Of a stretch of DNA of 64,000 nt, positions 8,685 to 17,188 are shown piece by piece (position 1 is the stretch's first letter; each line of letters starts with the position of its first letter). Both the position numbers and the translations under genes were made by a program. This DNA comes from Sphingomonas sp. Leaf20 (GTDB lineage Bacteria; Pseudomonadota; Alphaproteobacteria; Sphingomonadales; Sphingomonadaceae), in contig NZ_LMKN01000008.1 in the NCBI RefSeq assembly GCF_001421535.1, positions 202,855-266,854 on the forward strand, given 5' to 3'. Below the pieces are notes generated by a model, which did not search any database, had not been told where the DNA came from, and saw only the letters and a list, made by a program, of their open reading frames with translations.

Positions 8685-10148
8685 TCAGACCTGCGAGTGA
8701 TGGCCCTTCAGCTCGTCGCCGACGATCCGGACGACATGGAGCACGTTGGTCGAGCCGGGCGTGCGGAACGGCACGCCCGCCAGCACGATCACGCGGTCGC
8801 CCGCCTTCGCCATGCCGTGGCGCAGCGCCATGCGCTTCGACTTGGCGACCATGTCCTCGAACGATTCGACGTCGCGCGTGTGCACCGCGTGCGTGCCCCA
8901 CAACAGCCCGAGCCGGCGCGACGTTTCGAGGTTCGGGGTCAGCACCAGCAGCGGCACCGAAGGCCGCTCGCGCGCGATCCGGCGCGCGGTCGAACCCGAG
9001 GTCGTGAAACAGATGATCGCCACCGCGGACACCGTCGCGGCGATGTTCTTCGCCGCCTCGGCGAGCGCGTCGGCGGTCGTCGGATCGGGCTTCATCACGG
9101 TGAAGTGCATCCGGTCGCCATGCTCGGGGTCGGCCTCGACCGAGACGCCGATCGCGTCCATCATCGCGACCGATTCGACCGGCCATGCGCCCGCCGCGCT
9201 CTCGGCCGACAGCATGATCGCGTCGGCGCCGTCATAGACCGCGGTCGCGACGTCGGACACTTCCGCGCGCGTCGGCGACGGCGACGTGATCATCGATTCG
9301 AGCATCTGAGTCGCGACCACCACCGGGCGGCCCATGCGCCGCGAGACCTCGACGATGCGCTTCTGCAGCGGCGGCACCGCCTGCGGCGGCATCTCGACGC
9401 CGAGATCGCCGCGCGCGACCATCACGCCGTCGCACGCCTCGACGATCTCCTCGAGCCGCTCGATCGCGGCGGGCTTCTCGATCTTGGCGAGCAGGGCGGC
9501 CTTGCCGCCGATCAGTTTGCGCGCTTCCCAGAGATCCTCGGGGCGCTGGACGAACGAGAGCGCGATCCAGTCGACGCCCTGGTCGACCGCGAAGTCGAGA
9601 TCGCTGCGATCCTTCTCGGTCAGCGCGGCCATCGGCAGCACGACGTCGGGGACGTTCAGCCCCTTGTTGTTCGACAGTGCACCGCCGACCTCGACGCGCG
9701 TCGTGATCTCGCGCGGGCTGTGCGAGACGACGCGCAGCACCAGCTTGCCGTCGTCGAGCAGCAGGCGCGCGCCCGGCTCGATCGCGGCGAAGATCTCGTC
9801 ATGCGGTAGCTCGACGCGGGTCGCGTCGCCCGGCGTCGTGTCGCGGTCGAGCATGAAGGTCGAACCGGTCTCGAGCACGGTGCGGCCGTCGTCGAACTTG
9901 CCGACGCGCAGCTTGGGGCCCTGGAGATCGGCGAGAATCGTCGAGGGGCGGCCGAACTCCGCTTCGAGCGCGCGGATCGCCTGGATGACCGCGATCTTCG
10001 ACTGCTGGTCGCCGTGGCTCATGTTGATGCGGAACGCGTCCGCACCCGTACGGAACAGCGTCGCGATCATTTCGGGGGTGCTGCTCGCGGGTCCAAGCGT
10101 CGCGAGGATGCGGACTTTCCGCAAGCGGGGGGCGATGGCGATGGTCAT
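8685..10148 (-). CDS. pyk: Pyruvate kinase
   Basis: Cytoplasmic glycolytic enzyme of 487 residues that converts phosphoenolpyruvate and ADP to pyruvate and ATP. Seen: RKVRILATLGPAS and FRINMSHGD at the start of the TIM barrel, LADLQGPKLRVG, the catalytic lysine in LLAKIEKPAAI, VMVARGDLGVEMP, and VVATQMLESM with PTRAEVSDVA. The full family length is present and the carboxyl-terminal regulatory domain is intact. It is transcribed towards cstA and is divergent from the DUF1244 gene. Confidence 0.97.
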   Translation of the reverse strand: MTIAIAPRLRKVRILATLGPASSTPEMIATLFRTGADAFRINMSHGDQQSKIAVIQAIRALEAEFGRPSTILADLQGPKLRVGKFDDGRTVLETGSTFMLDRDTTPGDATRVELPHDEIFAAIEPGARLLLDDGKLVLRVVSHSPREITTRVEVGGALSNNKGLNVPDVVLPMAALTEKDRSDLDFAVDQGVDWIALSFVQRPEDLWEARKLIGGKAALLAKIEKPAAIERLEEIVEACDGVMVARGDLGVEMPPQAVPPLQKRIVEVSRRMGRPVVVATQMLESMITSPSPTRAEVSDVATAVYDGADAIMLSAESAAGAWPVESVAMMDAIGVSVEADPEHGDRMHFTVMKPDPTTADALAEAAKNIAATVSAVAIICFTTSGSTARRIARERPSVPLLVLTPNLETSRRLGLLWGTHAVHTRDVESFEDMVAKSKRMALRHGMAKAGDRVIVLAGVPFRTPGSTNVLHVVRIVGDELKGHHSQV

Positions 10149-10229
10149 GCGTGCGGTTTCCTCGGGGAAGCTCTTTGCCGCGACGGGCCTTAAACCCTAT
10201 CTCCGCGCGATCAACCACGGAGCATGATC

Positions 10230-10538
10230 ATGACCGCCGAAACCGACACGCTGGACACACTCGACGATGCCGTAGCGGCGAAAGCCTTTCGCCGCCTGAT
10301 CCGCCATCTGCGCCACCGCGACGATGCGCAGAACATCGACCTGATGGGTCTGGCGGGATTTTGCCGCAACTGCCTGTCGGACTGGGTCGAGGACGCGGGC
10401 GGGCTGTCGAAGGACGCAGCGCGCGAGACGGTGTACGGGATGCCGTATGCAGAGTGGAAGGCGCATCATCAGGGCGACGCGACGCCCGAGCAGCTCGAAC
10501 GGATGAAGGAAAGCGTTGCCAAGAACGCGGTCGACTGA
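10230..10538 (+). CDS. DUF1244 family protein
   Basis: Conserved hypothetical protein of about 102 residues. Seen: the family hallmark DAQNIDLMGLAGFCRNCLSDW, whose FCRNC cysteine pair suggests a metal or redox site, followed by GMPYAEWKAHHQGD. The molecular function is unknown. I prefer ATG at 10230 because GGAG sits seven bases upstream; ATG at 10224 would have only one base of spacing. It is divergent from pyk, with about 80 bp for both promoters. Confidence 0.85.
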   Translation: MTAETDTLDTLDDAVAAKAFRRLIRHLRHRDDAQNIDLMGLAGFCRNCLSDWVEDAGGLSKDAARETVYGMPYAEWKAHHQGDATPEQLERMKESVAKNAVD

Positions 10539-10719
10539 GGCGGTATTCGCTGTCGGATCGCTTGAGCCGAACACGGTAAACGCCTAGACGCTGGCCCGCA
10601 TCCGCATCGGCATGATTCACGCTTTGACCCGATTGGTCATGTAACGGCGATCATCGGCGTGGGGTAATTCGATTGATTTGAGGCCGGCGCCCGAGGCGCC
10701 CGCGAGTGGGGAATTTTCG

Positions 10720-10986
10720 ATGTCTGACGAACGGCAACACGGCATGGGCGGCGGCGCGGTCGCAGCGGACGAACTGCGCCTGCTGATCGAGCGCGCCGAG
10801 CGCCTCGAGGAAGAGAAGAAGGGGATCTCGGACGACATCAAGGACGTGATGGCCGAAGCCAAGGGCCGTGGGTACGACCCCAAGGCGATCCGCAAGATCC
10901 TGTCGATCCGCAAGAAGAAGAAGGAAGAGTATCAGGAGGAGGAGGCGATCCTCGAGGTGTATCTCCAGGCACTGGGGATGATCTGA
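10720..10986 (+). CDS. gapR: GapR (DUF2312) nucleoid-associated protein
   Basis: Small charged protein of 88 residues matching GapR, the alphaproteobacterial factor that binds overtwisted AT-rich DNA and helps topoisomerases ahead of replication and transcription. Seen: [19 protein letters not shown], then [20 protein letters not shown] and [19 protein letters not shown], all typical. The start at ATG 10720 is supported by GGGGAA about six bases upstream. The 181-bp gap upstream contains a GANTC site (10614-10618), the CcrM methylation target, and a small GGCGCC-CGA-GGCGCC dyad just before the ribosome site. Regulation through either is speculative. Confidence 0.92.
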   Translation: MSDERQHGMGGGAVAADELRLLIERAERLEEEKKGISDDIKDVMAEAKGRGYDPKAIRKILSIRKKKKEEYQEEEAILEVYLQALGMI

Positions 10987-11075
10987 CGATCGGACCCTGC
11001 GCGGTGTCTCCCTCGCGATGCGTCATCGACGCCGGGGGGGACGCTGCGTCAATGCCGCCGCGGTACCGGTGAGAC

Positions 11076-11360
11076 ATGCTCGTCCCGATCGCTGCGGCGT
11101 TACTCCTGGTTCTGCTGATCAACGCGGTCACCGTTGCCGCGTTCGCGCTCGACAAGCGCCGATCGCTTGCCCGCGCATGGCGTATCCCTGAATCGCGACT
11201 GCTGTGGTTCGCAGCGCTCGGCGGCAGCCCGGGCGCCTTTTGGGCGCGCCGTCGTTTTCGCCACAAGACACGCAAGCAGCCGTTCGTCGGCCGCCTCCAG
11301 ATCATCGCGATGGTGCAGATCGGCGTCGTTGCGGGGCTGGTCTTCGCGTTCGCCCTGTAG
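11076..11360 (+). CDS. DUF1294 family membrane protein
   Basis: A 94-residue protein with a hydrophobic amino-terminal helix, a conserved soluble middle and a hydrophobic carboxyl end. The motif AFALDKRRSLARAWRIPE followed by ALGGSPGAFWARRRFRHKT is the DUF1294 signature (YdzA-like). Function unknown. It converges with the ATPase gene; the two stop codons abut (TAG then CTA). Confidence 0.88.
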   Translation: MLVPIAAALLLVLLINAVTVAAFALDKRRSLARAWRIPESRLLWFAALGGSPGAFWARRRFRHKTRKQPFVGRLQIIAMVQIGVVAGLVFAFAL

Positions 11361-12824
11361 CTACGCCGCCTCTGCCGGGAGCGTCGTCCAGCCCAGTCCC
11401 GGGATCGTGATCGAGCGCTTGCCCGCGAGGTCGGTGCGGCAGACGATCAGTTCGCGGCTTTCGATATAGCCGATCAGGCGCTTCACGCGACCGAGCGAGC
11501 TGGTGCCATAGGTCGCGGCGATGCGCGCGTCGGAGGGGCAGGGTTCGCCTTCGCGCGCTGCGCGGGCGATCAGCAGGAACGCGCCGAGCATGTCGTCGGG
11601 CAGCCCGCCCGCGACGTCGAGCGCCGCCGTCCACGCCTCGTCGGTCATGTCGAAGATCCCCGCGCGCGCGCAGCTCAGCCGACGGACGAAGCCCGGCAGG
11701 TCGAGCGGGGGCTTGGCGAGCCCGCCCATCCGGCAGCGCACCTGGAAATCCTGGAACAGCACCGAGGGCGGGCGCAGCGTCGATTCGGGATCCTCGACGA
11801 TCGCGCGGAACACATCGGCATAGACCGCCTCGACCTCGTCGTCGGTCTTTTCGGGTGGCGGCGGTGCGGCAGTGCGCGGCTCGGGCGGGCGGGCGATGCC
11901 GTCGAGCAGTTCCTCCGCCGGCACGCGACGCGGGCGCGAATCGAAGAGCAGGCCGAGTTCGGGGGCGTCGACCACCGGCTCGGACAGCAGGTCCTGCAGG
12001 TCCATCGGCGCGGCGCTGGGGAGGGGGGTGAGCTTGGGGCTGCCGCTGCGCGCCGAGGTGGCGACGTCGCCGATCTTCACCGTGATCGGCCGCCGCGATA
12101 CCGCGGGGCCGAGCGCCATGAACGTGCCGCGCTGAAGATCGCGGATCGCCTCCGCCTGGCGCCGCTCCATGCCGAGCAGATCGGCGGCGCGCGCCATGTC
12201 GATGTCGAGGAAGGTGCGGCCCATCAGGAAGTTCGACGCCTCTGCCGCGACGTTCTTCGCCAGTTTTGCGAGGCGCTGAGTCGCGATCACGCCGGCAAGG
12301 CCGCGTTTGCGGCCGCGGCACATCAGGTTGGTCATCGCCGCGAGCGAGGCACGGCGGACCTCTTCGGACACTTCGCCGCCCGTCACGGGCGCGAACATCT
12401 GCGCCTCGTCGACGACCACCAGCACCGGATACCAATGCTCGCGCGGCGCATCGAACAGCGCGGACAGGAACGACGCAGCACAGCGCATCTGCCCCTCGAC
12501 CTCGAGCCCCTCGAGGCTGAGCACCGCGGACGTCCGATGTTCGCGCAGGCGGGTGGCGATCCGCGAAATCTCGCGTTCGCTATAGTCGCCCGCCTCGATC
12601 ACGACGTGACCATGCGGGCCCGCGAGCGTCACGAAATCGCCCTCGGGATCGATCACGATCTGCTGGACATGCCCCGCCGATCGCTCGAGCAGCCGGCGCA
12701 GCAGATGCGATTTTCCCGATCCCGAATTGCCCTGCACCAGCAGGCGCGTGGCGAGTAGTTCCTCCAGGTCGACGCCGACGGCACTACCATTGCCGTCGGT
12801 GCCCATATTCACGCTAACCGTCAT
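11361..12824 (-). CDS. HerA/DUF87-like P-loop ATPase
   Basis: ATPase of about 487 residues. Seen: Walker A GNSGSGKSH near residue 30, Walker B VLVVVDEAQMF, then GRKRGLAGVIATQRLAKLAK, the arrangement of HerA/FtsK-superfamily ATPases (COG0433 group). After residue 250 comes a proline-rich linker, then a carboxyl region that looks helical and ends in a possible winged-helix segment around YGTSSLGRVKRLIGYIESREL. The start at ATG 12824 avoids a twelve-residue extension. No NurA-like nuclease or other partner is adjacent, so the process served (DNA translocation, conjugation-like or repair) is not evident. Confidence 0.8.
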   Translation of the reverse strand: MTVSVNMGTDGNGSAVGVDLEELLATRLLVQGNSGSGKSHLLRRLLERSAGHVQQIVIDPEGDFVTLAGPHGHVVIEAGDYSEREISRIATRLREHRTSAVLSLEGLEVEGQMRCAASFLSALFDAPREHWYPVLVVVDEAQMFAPVTGGEVSEEVRRASLAAMTNLMCRGRKRGLAGVIATQRLAKLAKNVAAEASNFLMGRTFLDIDMARAADLLGMERRQAEAIRDLQRGTFMALGPAVSRRPITVKIGDVATSARSGSPKLTPLPSAAPMDLQDLLSEPVVDAPELGLLFDSRPRRVPAEELLDGIARPPEPRTAAPPPPEKTDDEVEAVYADVFRAIVEDPESTLRPPSVLFQDFQVRCRMGGLAKPPLDLPGFVRRLSCARAGIFDMTDEAWTAALDVAGGLPDDMLGAFLLIARAAREGEPCPSDARIAATYGTSSLGRVKRLIGYIESRELIVCRTDLAGKRSITIPGLGWTTLPAEAA

Positions 12825-12891
12825 GCCGCGCGTTTGGCAGGTGCGGGCGCATCGGGGCAAGGAGTCTTTGCGGCTTGCGTCGCAAGTCCTT

Positions 12892-12921
12892 CGTCATCCC
12901 GGGCTCGAGCCCGGGATGACG
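12892..12921. repeat. 30-bp perfect palindrome (single REP-type element)
   Basis: A perfect 30-bp inverted repeat beginning CGTCATCCCGGGCTC and centred on CTCGAG. It is the same family as the right-hand arm of the 83-bp elements at 51729 and 63059. It lies in the gap between the divergent ATPase and DUF1003 genes. Confidence 0.85.
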
Positions 12922-12963
12922 GATTGGCTGTTATTATCCCCAATCGCGGTTACGCCGTGCGGT

Positions 12964-13506
12964 ATGGCCACATCCTCTCCGCTCGACGATCTCTCGCAAC
13001 GCCTGCTCGGCAAGCGCCCGGGCGAGCTCGACGACGCGCAACGCCGCGTCCTCGCGGGAATCGAGGCGGGGACGACGGTCAGTCGCGACGCCGCCAACCT
13101 CGCCGACGAACGCGCGACGGTCGGCGAGCGGCTGTCGGACCGCGTGGCGGCGGTCGGCGGGTCGTGGGGGTTCATCATCGCGTTCACCGCGGTGCTGCTT
13201 GGCTGGATGCTGCTCAATTCGGGCATCCTCACGTATTTCGGGCGGGCGTTCGATCCCTATCCCTACATCTTCCTCAACCTGTTGCTGTCGACGGTGGCCG
13301 CGATCCAGGCGCCGATCATCATGATGAGCCAGAACCGGCAATCGGCGAAGGACCGGCTCGCCGCGAGCCTCGATTACGAGACCAATCTGCGCGCCGAGCT
13401 CGACATCCTGCGCGTGCATCACAAGATCGATCATCTGGTGCTCGCGCGGCTCGACGCGATCGAGGCCAAAATCGATGCACTGGCGAAAACGGGCCCCGGA
13501 GCCTAA
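12964..13506 (+). CDS. DUF1003 family membrane protein
   Basis: Protein of 180 residues with a charged amino-terminal region, two transmembrane helices and a carboxyl-terminal coiled-coil-like tail. The signature [20 protein letters not shown] followed by [16 protein letters not shown] identifies DUF1003. Function unknown. ATG at 12964 starts the family-length protein; the open frame upstream runs into the palindromic repeat. The yebC gene follows after 28 bp on the same strand. Confidence 0.88.
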   Translation: MATSSPLDDLSQRLLGKRPGELDDAQRRVLAGIEAGTTVSRDAANLADERATVGERLSDRVAAVGGSWGFIIAFTAVLLGWMLLNSGILTYFGRAFDPYPYIFLNLLLSTVAAIQAPIIMMSQNRQSAKDRLAASLDYETNLRAELDILRVHHKIDHLVLARLDAIEAKIDALAKTGPGA

Positions 13507-13534
13507 GAGCGGCGCATCAGCTATAGAGGCACAG

Positions 13535-14278
13535 ATGGCAGGCCATTCCAAATACAAGAACATCATGCATCGCAAGGGTGCGCAGGACAAGAAGCGCTCG
13601 TCGGCGTTCAGCAAGCTCAGCCGGGAAATCACGGTCGCGGCGAAGATGGGCCTGCCCGATCCCGACATGAACCCGCGCCTGCGTGCGGCGGTGAACGCGG
13701 CCAAGGCGGCGTCGCTGCCCAAGGAGAACATCCAGCGCTCGATCGACAAGGCGAGCAAGGGCGATGCCGAGAATTACGAAGAGATCCGCTATGAGGGCTT
13801 TGGCCCCGGCGGCGTGTCGCTGATCATCGAGGCGCTGACCGACAACCGCAACCGCACCGCGACCAACGTCCGCGTCGCGGTCGCCAAGAATGGCGGCAAT
13901 CTGGGCGCGGGCGGGTCGGTGAGCCATGCGTTCGACCGCGTCGGGCTGATCTCCTATCCCGCCAGCGCGGGCGATGCCGACACGGTGTTCGAGGCTGCGC
14001 TCGAGGCGGGGGCCGAGGATGTCACGTCGAGCGAGGACGGGCACGAGGTCTGGACCGCGCAGGGCGACCTGCACGAAGTCGCCAAGGCGCTCGAGGCGAA
14101 GCTTGGCGAGGCCGAGGGCGCGAAGCTCGCCTGGCGCCCGCAGACGATGGTCGCGGTCGATGCAGACGATGCGGCGACGTTGTTCAAGCTGATCGATGCG
14201 CTTGACGACGACGACGACGTGCAGACGGTGTGGGGCAATTACGAGGTCTCGGACGAGATCATGGAGACGCTGGGTTGA
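13535..14278 (+). CDS. yebC: YebC/TACO1 family translational/transcriptional regulator
   Basis: A 247-residue protein starting [14 protein letters not shown], the near-invariant amino terminus of the YebC/TACO1 family. Other blocks seen: [53 protein letters not shown] and the acidic end [15 protein letters not shown]. Family members act on ribosomes translating difficult motifs or as DNA-binding regulators. It precedes ruvC, a common arrangement, but here a 186-bp hairpin-forming repeat separates the two. Confidence 0.95.
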   Translation: MAGHSKYKNIMHRKGAQDKKRSSAFSKLSREITVAAKMGLPDPDMNPRLRAAVNAAKAASLPKENIQRSIDKASKGDAENYEEIRYEGFGPGGVSLIIEALTDNRNRTATNVRVAVAKNGGNLGAGGSVSHAFDRVGLISYPASAGDADTVFEAALEAGAEDVTSSEDGHEVWTAQGDLHEVAKALEAKLGEAEGAKLAWRPQTMVAVDADDAATLFKLIDALDDDDDVQTVWGNYEVSDEIMETLG

Positions 14279-14295
14279 TTCGTTGGGGTTGAGAT

Positions 14296-14481
14296 GAAGA
14301 AGGTGTTTTCACGCGGAGACGCGGAGGCGCGGAGAGATGCCCTGCGCGGGTTCGTCTTCCGCGTCAGCGGCCTATCGCCGATCGGCCAGCCCGACGGCGT
14401 GAAGGTCGCGCTGACGCGCGACGGTCGCAAAATGCGCACCCCCTCCGCGTCTCCGCGTCTCCGCGTGAACCCACCTTCTTC
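14296..14481. repeat. Long inverted repeat between yebC and ruvC
   Basis: Two 39-bp arms (14296-14334 and 14443-14481) are inverted copies with three mismatches. They are built on the motif CGCGGAGACGCGGAG with GAAGAAGGTG at the outer ends, and about 108 bp lie between them. Together they fill nearly the whole yebC-ruvC gap, ending three bases before the ruvC ATG. An ORF through this region is not a gene. Confidence 0.9.
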
Positions 14482-14484
14482 CCT

Positions 14485-14991
14485 ATGATTATTCTAGGAC
14501 TCGACCCCGGCCTCGGCACCACGGGCTGGGGCGTCATTCGGGCGGATGGGAACCGGCTGAGCCATATTGCGAATGGCCAGATCCGGACCGATCCGTCGAT
14601 GGCGCTGCCGCGGCGGTTGACGGCATTGTATTCGGCGTTGCTCGACGTCATCCGTGCGGAGCGGCCGGATGGCGCTGCGGTCGAAGAAGTGCTCGGCAAC
14701 ACCAATGCGCAGTCGACGCTGAAGCTGGGGCAGGCGCGCGGCGTCGTGCTGCTCGCGGCGGCGGGGGCGGGGCTGCATATCGGCGAATATCACCCCTCGA
14801 CCGTCAAGAAGGGCGTCGTCGGCACCGGCGGCGCGGACAAGAAACAGATTCAGGCGATGATGGCGGTGTTGCTGCCCGGCGCGAAGCTCGCCGGCCCCGA
14901 TGCCGCCGACGCGCTGGCGGTGGCGATCACGCACGCGCATCATGTCGCGAGCGCGGCGGCGCTGTCGCGACGCACGGGAGTAGGGGCATGA
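14485..14991 (+). CDS. ruvC: Holliday junction resolvase RuvC
   Basis: Endodeoxyribonuclease of 168 residues that cuts Holliday junctions symmetrically with RuvAB. Seen: the first acidic active-site residue in [15 protein letters not shown] (Asp7), the glutamate in [11 protein letters not shown], and the two carboxyl-terminal aspartates in [16 protein letters not shown]. No Shine-Dalgarno-like sequence is visible before the ATG, because the leader is the right arm of the repeat and pyrimidine-rich. The stop overlaps the ruvA ATG by four bases. Confidence 0.96.
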   Translation: MIILGLDPGLGTTGWGVIRADGNRLSHIANGQIRTDPSMALPRRLTALYSALLDVIRAERPDGAAVEEVLGNTNAQSTLKLGQARGVVLLAAAGAGLHIGEYHPSTVKKGVVGTGGADKKQIQAMMAVLLPGAKLAGPDAADALAVAITHAHHVASAAALSRRTGVGA

Positions 14992-15587
14992 TCGTTCATC
15001 TGAAGGGCCGGCTCGATTCGACCGGGATCGACCATGCGGTGATCGACGTCGGCGGGGTCGGCTATCTCGTCGGCGCGTCGGCGCGCACCTTGTCGGCGCT
15101 CGGGCCGATCGGCGAGGCGTGCACCGTCTTCACCGAATTGCTGGTCGGCGAGGATTTCCAGCGGCTCGTCGGGTTTTCGAGCGCGGACGAGCGCGACTGG
15201 TTCCGGTTGCTGACCGCGGTGCAGGGCGTCGGCGCGCGGGTCGCGCTCGCGATCCTGTCCGCGCTCGAACCCGTCGACCTGTCGCGCGCGATCGCCAGCG
15301 GCGACAAGGCGATGGTCGCGCGCGCGAACGGCGTCGGGCCGAAGCTCGCCCAACGCATCGTCATGGAATTGAAGGACAAGGTCGGCGGGATCGCGCTCGG
15401 GCTCGGCCCCGCGGTGGTCAATGCGGCGCCGGGTGCGTCGGCGGACGCGGTGTCGGCGCTGCTCAACCTGGGCTTCCGGCCTGCCGAGGCGAGCGTCGCG
15501 GTGGCGGCGGCGGACGAGGAGCTGGGGCCGGGTGCGACGCTCGACGCGCTCGTCCGGCTGGCGCTGCGCAAGGCGTCGAAGCCCTAA
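14988..15587 (+). CDS. ruvA: Holliday junction DNA helicase subunit RuvA
   Basis: Tetrameric junction-binding subunit of 199 residues that targets the RuvB motor to four-way DNA. Seen: the amino-terminal OB-like domain starting [11 protein letters not shown] and [11 protein letters not shown], the helix-hairpin-helix segment [21 protein letters not shown], the second one [20 protein letters not shown], and the carboxyl domain III ending [10 protein letters not shown]. It overlaps ruvC (ATGA). ruvB is not next; it lies 2.8 kb downstream beyond three unrelated genes. Confidence 0.96.
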   Translation: MIVHLKGRLDSTGIDHAVIDVGGVGYLVGASARTLSALGPIGEACTVFTELLVGEDFQRLVGFSSADERDWFRLLTAVQGVGARVALAILSALEPVDLSRAIASGDKAMVARANGVGPKLAQRIVMELKDKVGGIALGLGPAVVNAAPGASADAVSALLNLGFRPAEASVAVAAADEELGPGATLDALVRLALRKASKP

Positions 15588-15589
15588 CG

Positions 15590-16009
15590 TCAGTCGGTCT
15601 TGGGCCGTTTCGCGGACCGGCGGGGCGCGGGGCCGGGGCCGAATGCGTCGAGCGCGTCGGCATTGGTGCGGCCCCAGTCGTAGAGCAGGTTGACGGGCTC
15701 GACGAACCGCCTGCCGAGCGGCGTCAGGCGATATTCGACCGCGGGCGGCATCGTCGCAAGCACGTCGCGCAGGATCAGCCCGCTGCCTTCCATGTCGCGC
15801 AGCGTCTGCGTCAGCATCTTCTTCGAAATGCCGGGCAGGCTGCGGTGAAGGACGCCGGTGCGCGCGCCGCCCTCGTGCCGCGCGTCGAGCGTGTGGAGCA
15901 CCATGCTGGTCCATTTGGTCGCGAAGAGGTCGAGCACCCGGCGCGGTGCGCAGTCCTCGCGCCAGTCGTCGGCAACCGGGGCGGGATCGTGATCGGGGGG
16001 CGTTGTCAT
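15590..16009 (-). CDS. HxlR-family winged-helix transcriptional regulator
   Basis: DNA-binding protein of about 139 residues. Seen: the HxlR layout with a conserved early cysteine (REDCAPRRVLDLFATKWTS), recognition region GISKKMLTQTLRDMEGSGLI, and the wing VEYRLTPLGRRF. Members sense redox, aldehydes or quinones and usually control an adjacent oxidoreductase gene. It is divergent from the SDR gene at 16127, its most likely target. ATG at 16009 is preceded by AGGGA. The open frame extends another 33 codons upstream without family similarity. Confidence 0.87.
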   Translation of the reverse strand: MTTPPDHDPAPVADDWREDCAPRRVLDLFATKWTSMVLHTLDARHEGGARTGVLHRSLPGISKKMLTQTLRDMEGSGLILRDVLATMPPAVEYRLTPLGRRFVEPVNLLYDWGRTNADALDAFGPGPAPRRSAKRPKTD

Positions 16010-16126
16010 GCTGGGTCCCTGAACGTCGCTGGGTCCCGGAAGGTGCCCGGGGCCCCGAATGGTGCCGTCTAGAACGCGCCGCGGGCGATGCCTAGCTACC
16101 GCGTTCAAGCGAAACGGAGAATGACG
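16010..16126. promoter_or_regulatory. Divergent control region of hxlR-type regulator and SDR gene
   Basis: This 117-bp gap between two divergent start codons contains a direct repeat CTGGGTCCC at 16011-16019 and 16029-16037, 18 bp apart, next to the regulator start. That spacing is compatible with a dimer-binding operator. The assignment rests on position only. Confidence 0.35.
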
Positions 16127-17188
16127 ATGGCCCGGACGGCATTGGTGGTTGGCACGAGCGGTATTGTCGGCAGCGCGACGGCGGCGCTGCTGATCGAACA
16201 GGGGTGGACGGTGTATGGCCTAGCGCGGCGTCCGTCCGACCAGCCCGGCGTGCACCCGGTCGCCGCCGACCTGACCGACGCGGCAGGCACCGCCGCCGCG
16301 CTGAAGGACCTGGCGCCCGACGCGGTGTTCGTCTCGACCTGGTCGCGTCAGGCGACCGAGGCGGAGAATATCCGCGTCAACGGTGCGATGGTCCGCAACC
16401 TGCTCGACGGGCTGCGTGCCGCAAAGTCGGTGCGGCATGTCGCGCTGGTGACGGGCCTCAAGCATTATCTCGGGCCGTTCGAGGCGTATGGGAAGGGCGT
16501 GCTGCCGCAGACGCCGTTCCGCGAGGAGCAGGGCCGGCTCGACGTCGAGAATTTCTATTACGCGCAGGAGGACGAGGTCTTCGCGGCGGCCGATCGTGAC
16601 GGGTTCAACTGGAGCGTGCACCGTCCGCACACGGTGATCGGCAAGGCGGTCGGCAACGCGATGAACATGGGGACGACGCTGGCGGCCTATGCCACGCTGT
16701 GCCGCGAGACCGGGCGGCCGTTCCGCTTTCCGGGATCGGCGGCGCAGTGGAACGGGCTGACCGACATGACCGACGCGCGCCAGCTCGCGGCGCAGCTCGT
16801 CTGGGCGACGACGACGCCCGAGGCGGCGAACGAGGACTTCAACATCGTCAACGGTGACGTGTTTCGCTGGAGCTGGATGTGGTCGCGGATCGCCGACTGG
16901 TTCGGGATCGAGGCGGCGCCATTCGACGGGACGGTCGTACCGCTCGAGGAGCAGATGGCGGACGATGCGGTCGTGTGGCAGCGGATCGCGCAGCGCGAGG
17001 GGCTGGTCGAGGCCGATCTTACGCGGCTCGCCTCGCCGTGGCACACCGATGCCGATCTCGGTCGGCCGATCGAGGTCGTCACCGACATGGGCAAGAGCCG
17101 GCGGCTGGGCTTCACGCGCTATCAGCCGACCGACGACGCGTTCTTCGACCTGTTCGCGCAGCTCCGCGCGGACCGGCTGATCCCCTAA
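16127..17188 (+). CDS. SDR-family NAD(P)H-dependent reductase (PRISE-like)
   Basis: Short-chain dehydrogenase/reductase-type protein of about 353 residues. The amino terminus has the cofactor motif VVGTSGIVGSA. Later blocks NFYYAQEDEVF, FNWSVHRPHTVIGKAVGNAM and RPFRFPGSAAQWNG match the progesterone 5-beta-reductase/iridoid synthase-like (PRISE) group, which reduces activated C=C bonds of enones; the substrate here is unknown. ATG at 16127 has GGAGA six bases upstream; ATG 16121 would have none. The neighbouring HxlR regulator suggests induction by an electrophile. It converges on the next gene with a four-base overlap of stops. Confidence 0.83.
   Translation: MARTALVVGTSGIVGSATAALLIEQGWTVYGLARRPSDQPGVHPVAADLTDAAGTAAALKDLAPDAVFVSTWSRQATEAENIRVNGAMVRNLLDGLRAAKSVRHVALVTGLKHYLGPFEAYGKGVLPQTPFREEQGRLDVENFYYAQEDEVFAAADRDGFNWSVHRPHTVIGKAVGNAMNMGTTLAAYATLCRETGRPFRFPGSAAQWNGLTDMTDARQLAAQLVWATTTPEAANEDFNIVNGDVFRWSWMWSRIADWFGIEAAPFDGTVVPLEEQMADDAVVWQRIAQREGLVEADLTRLASPWHTDADLGRPIEVVTDMGKSRRLGFTRYQPTDDAFFDLFAQLRADRLIP

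Noticed and set aside
14307-14471. CGCGGAGACGCGG repeats as a possible CRISPR array
   Set aside because: Copies are inverted and adjacent rather than direct repeats separated by equal-length unique spacers, and no cas genes are present.
14294-14488. Short ORF between yebC and ruvC
   Set aside because: It reads through the inverted repeat (rich in Arg/Ser/Pro from the repeat itself), so it is not a gene.
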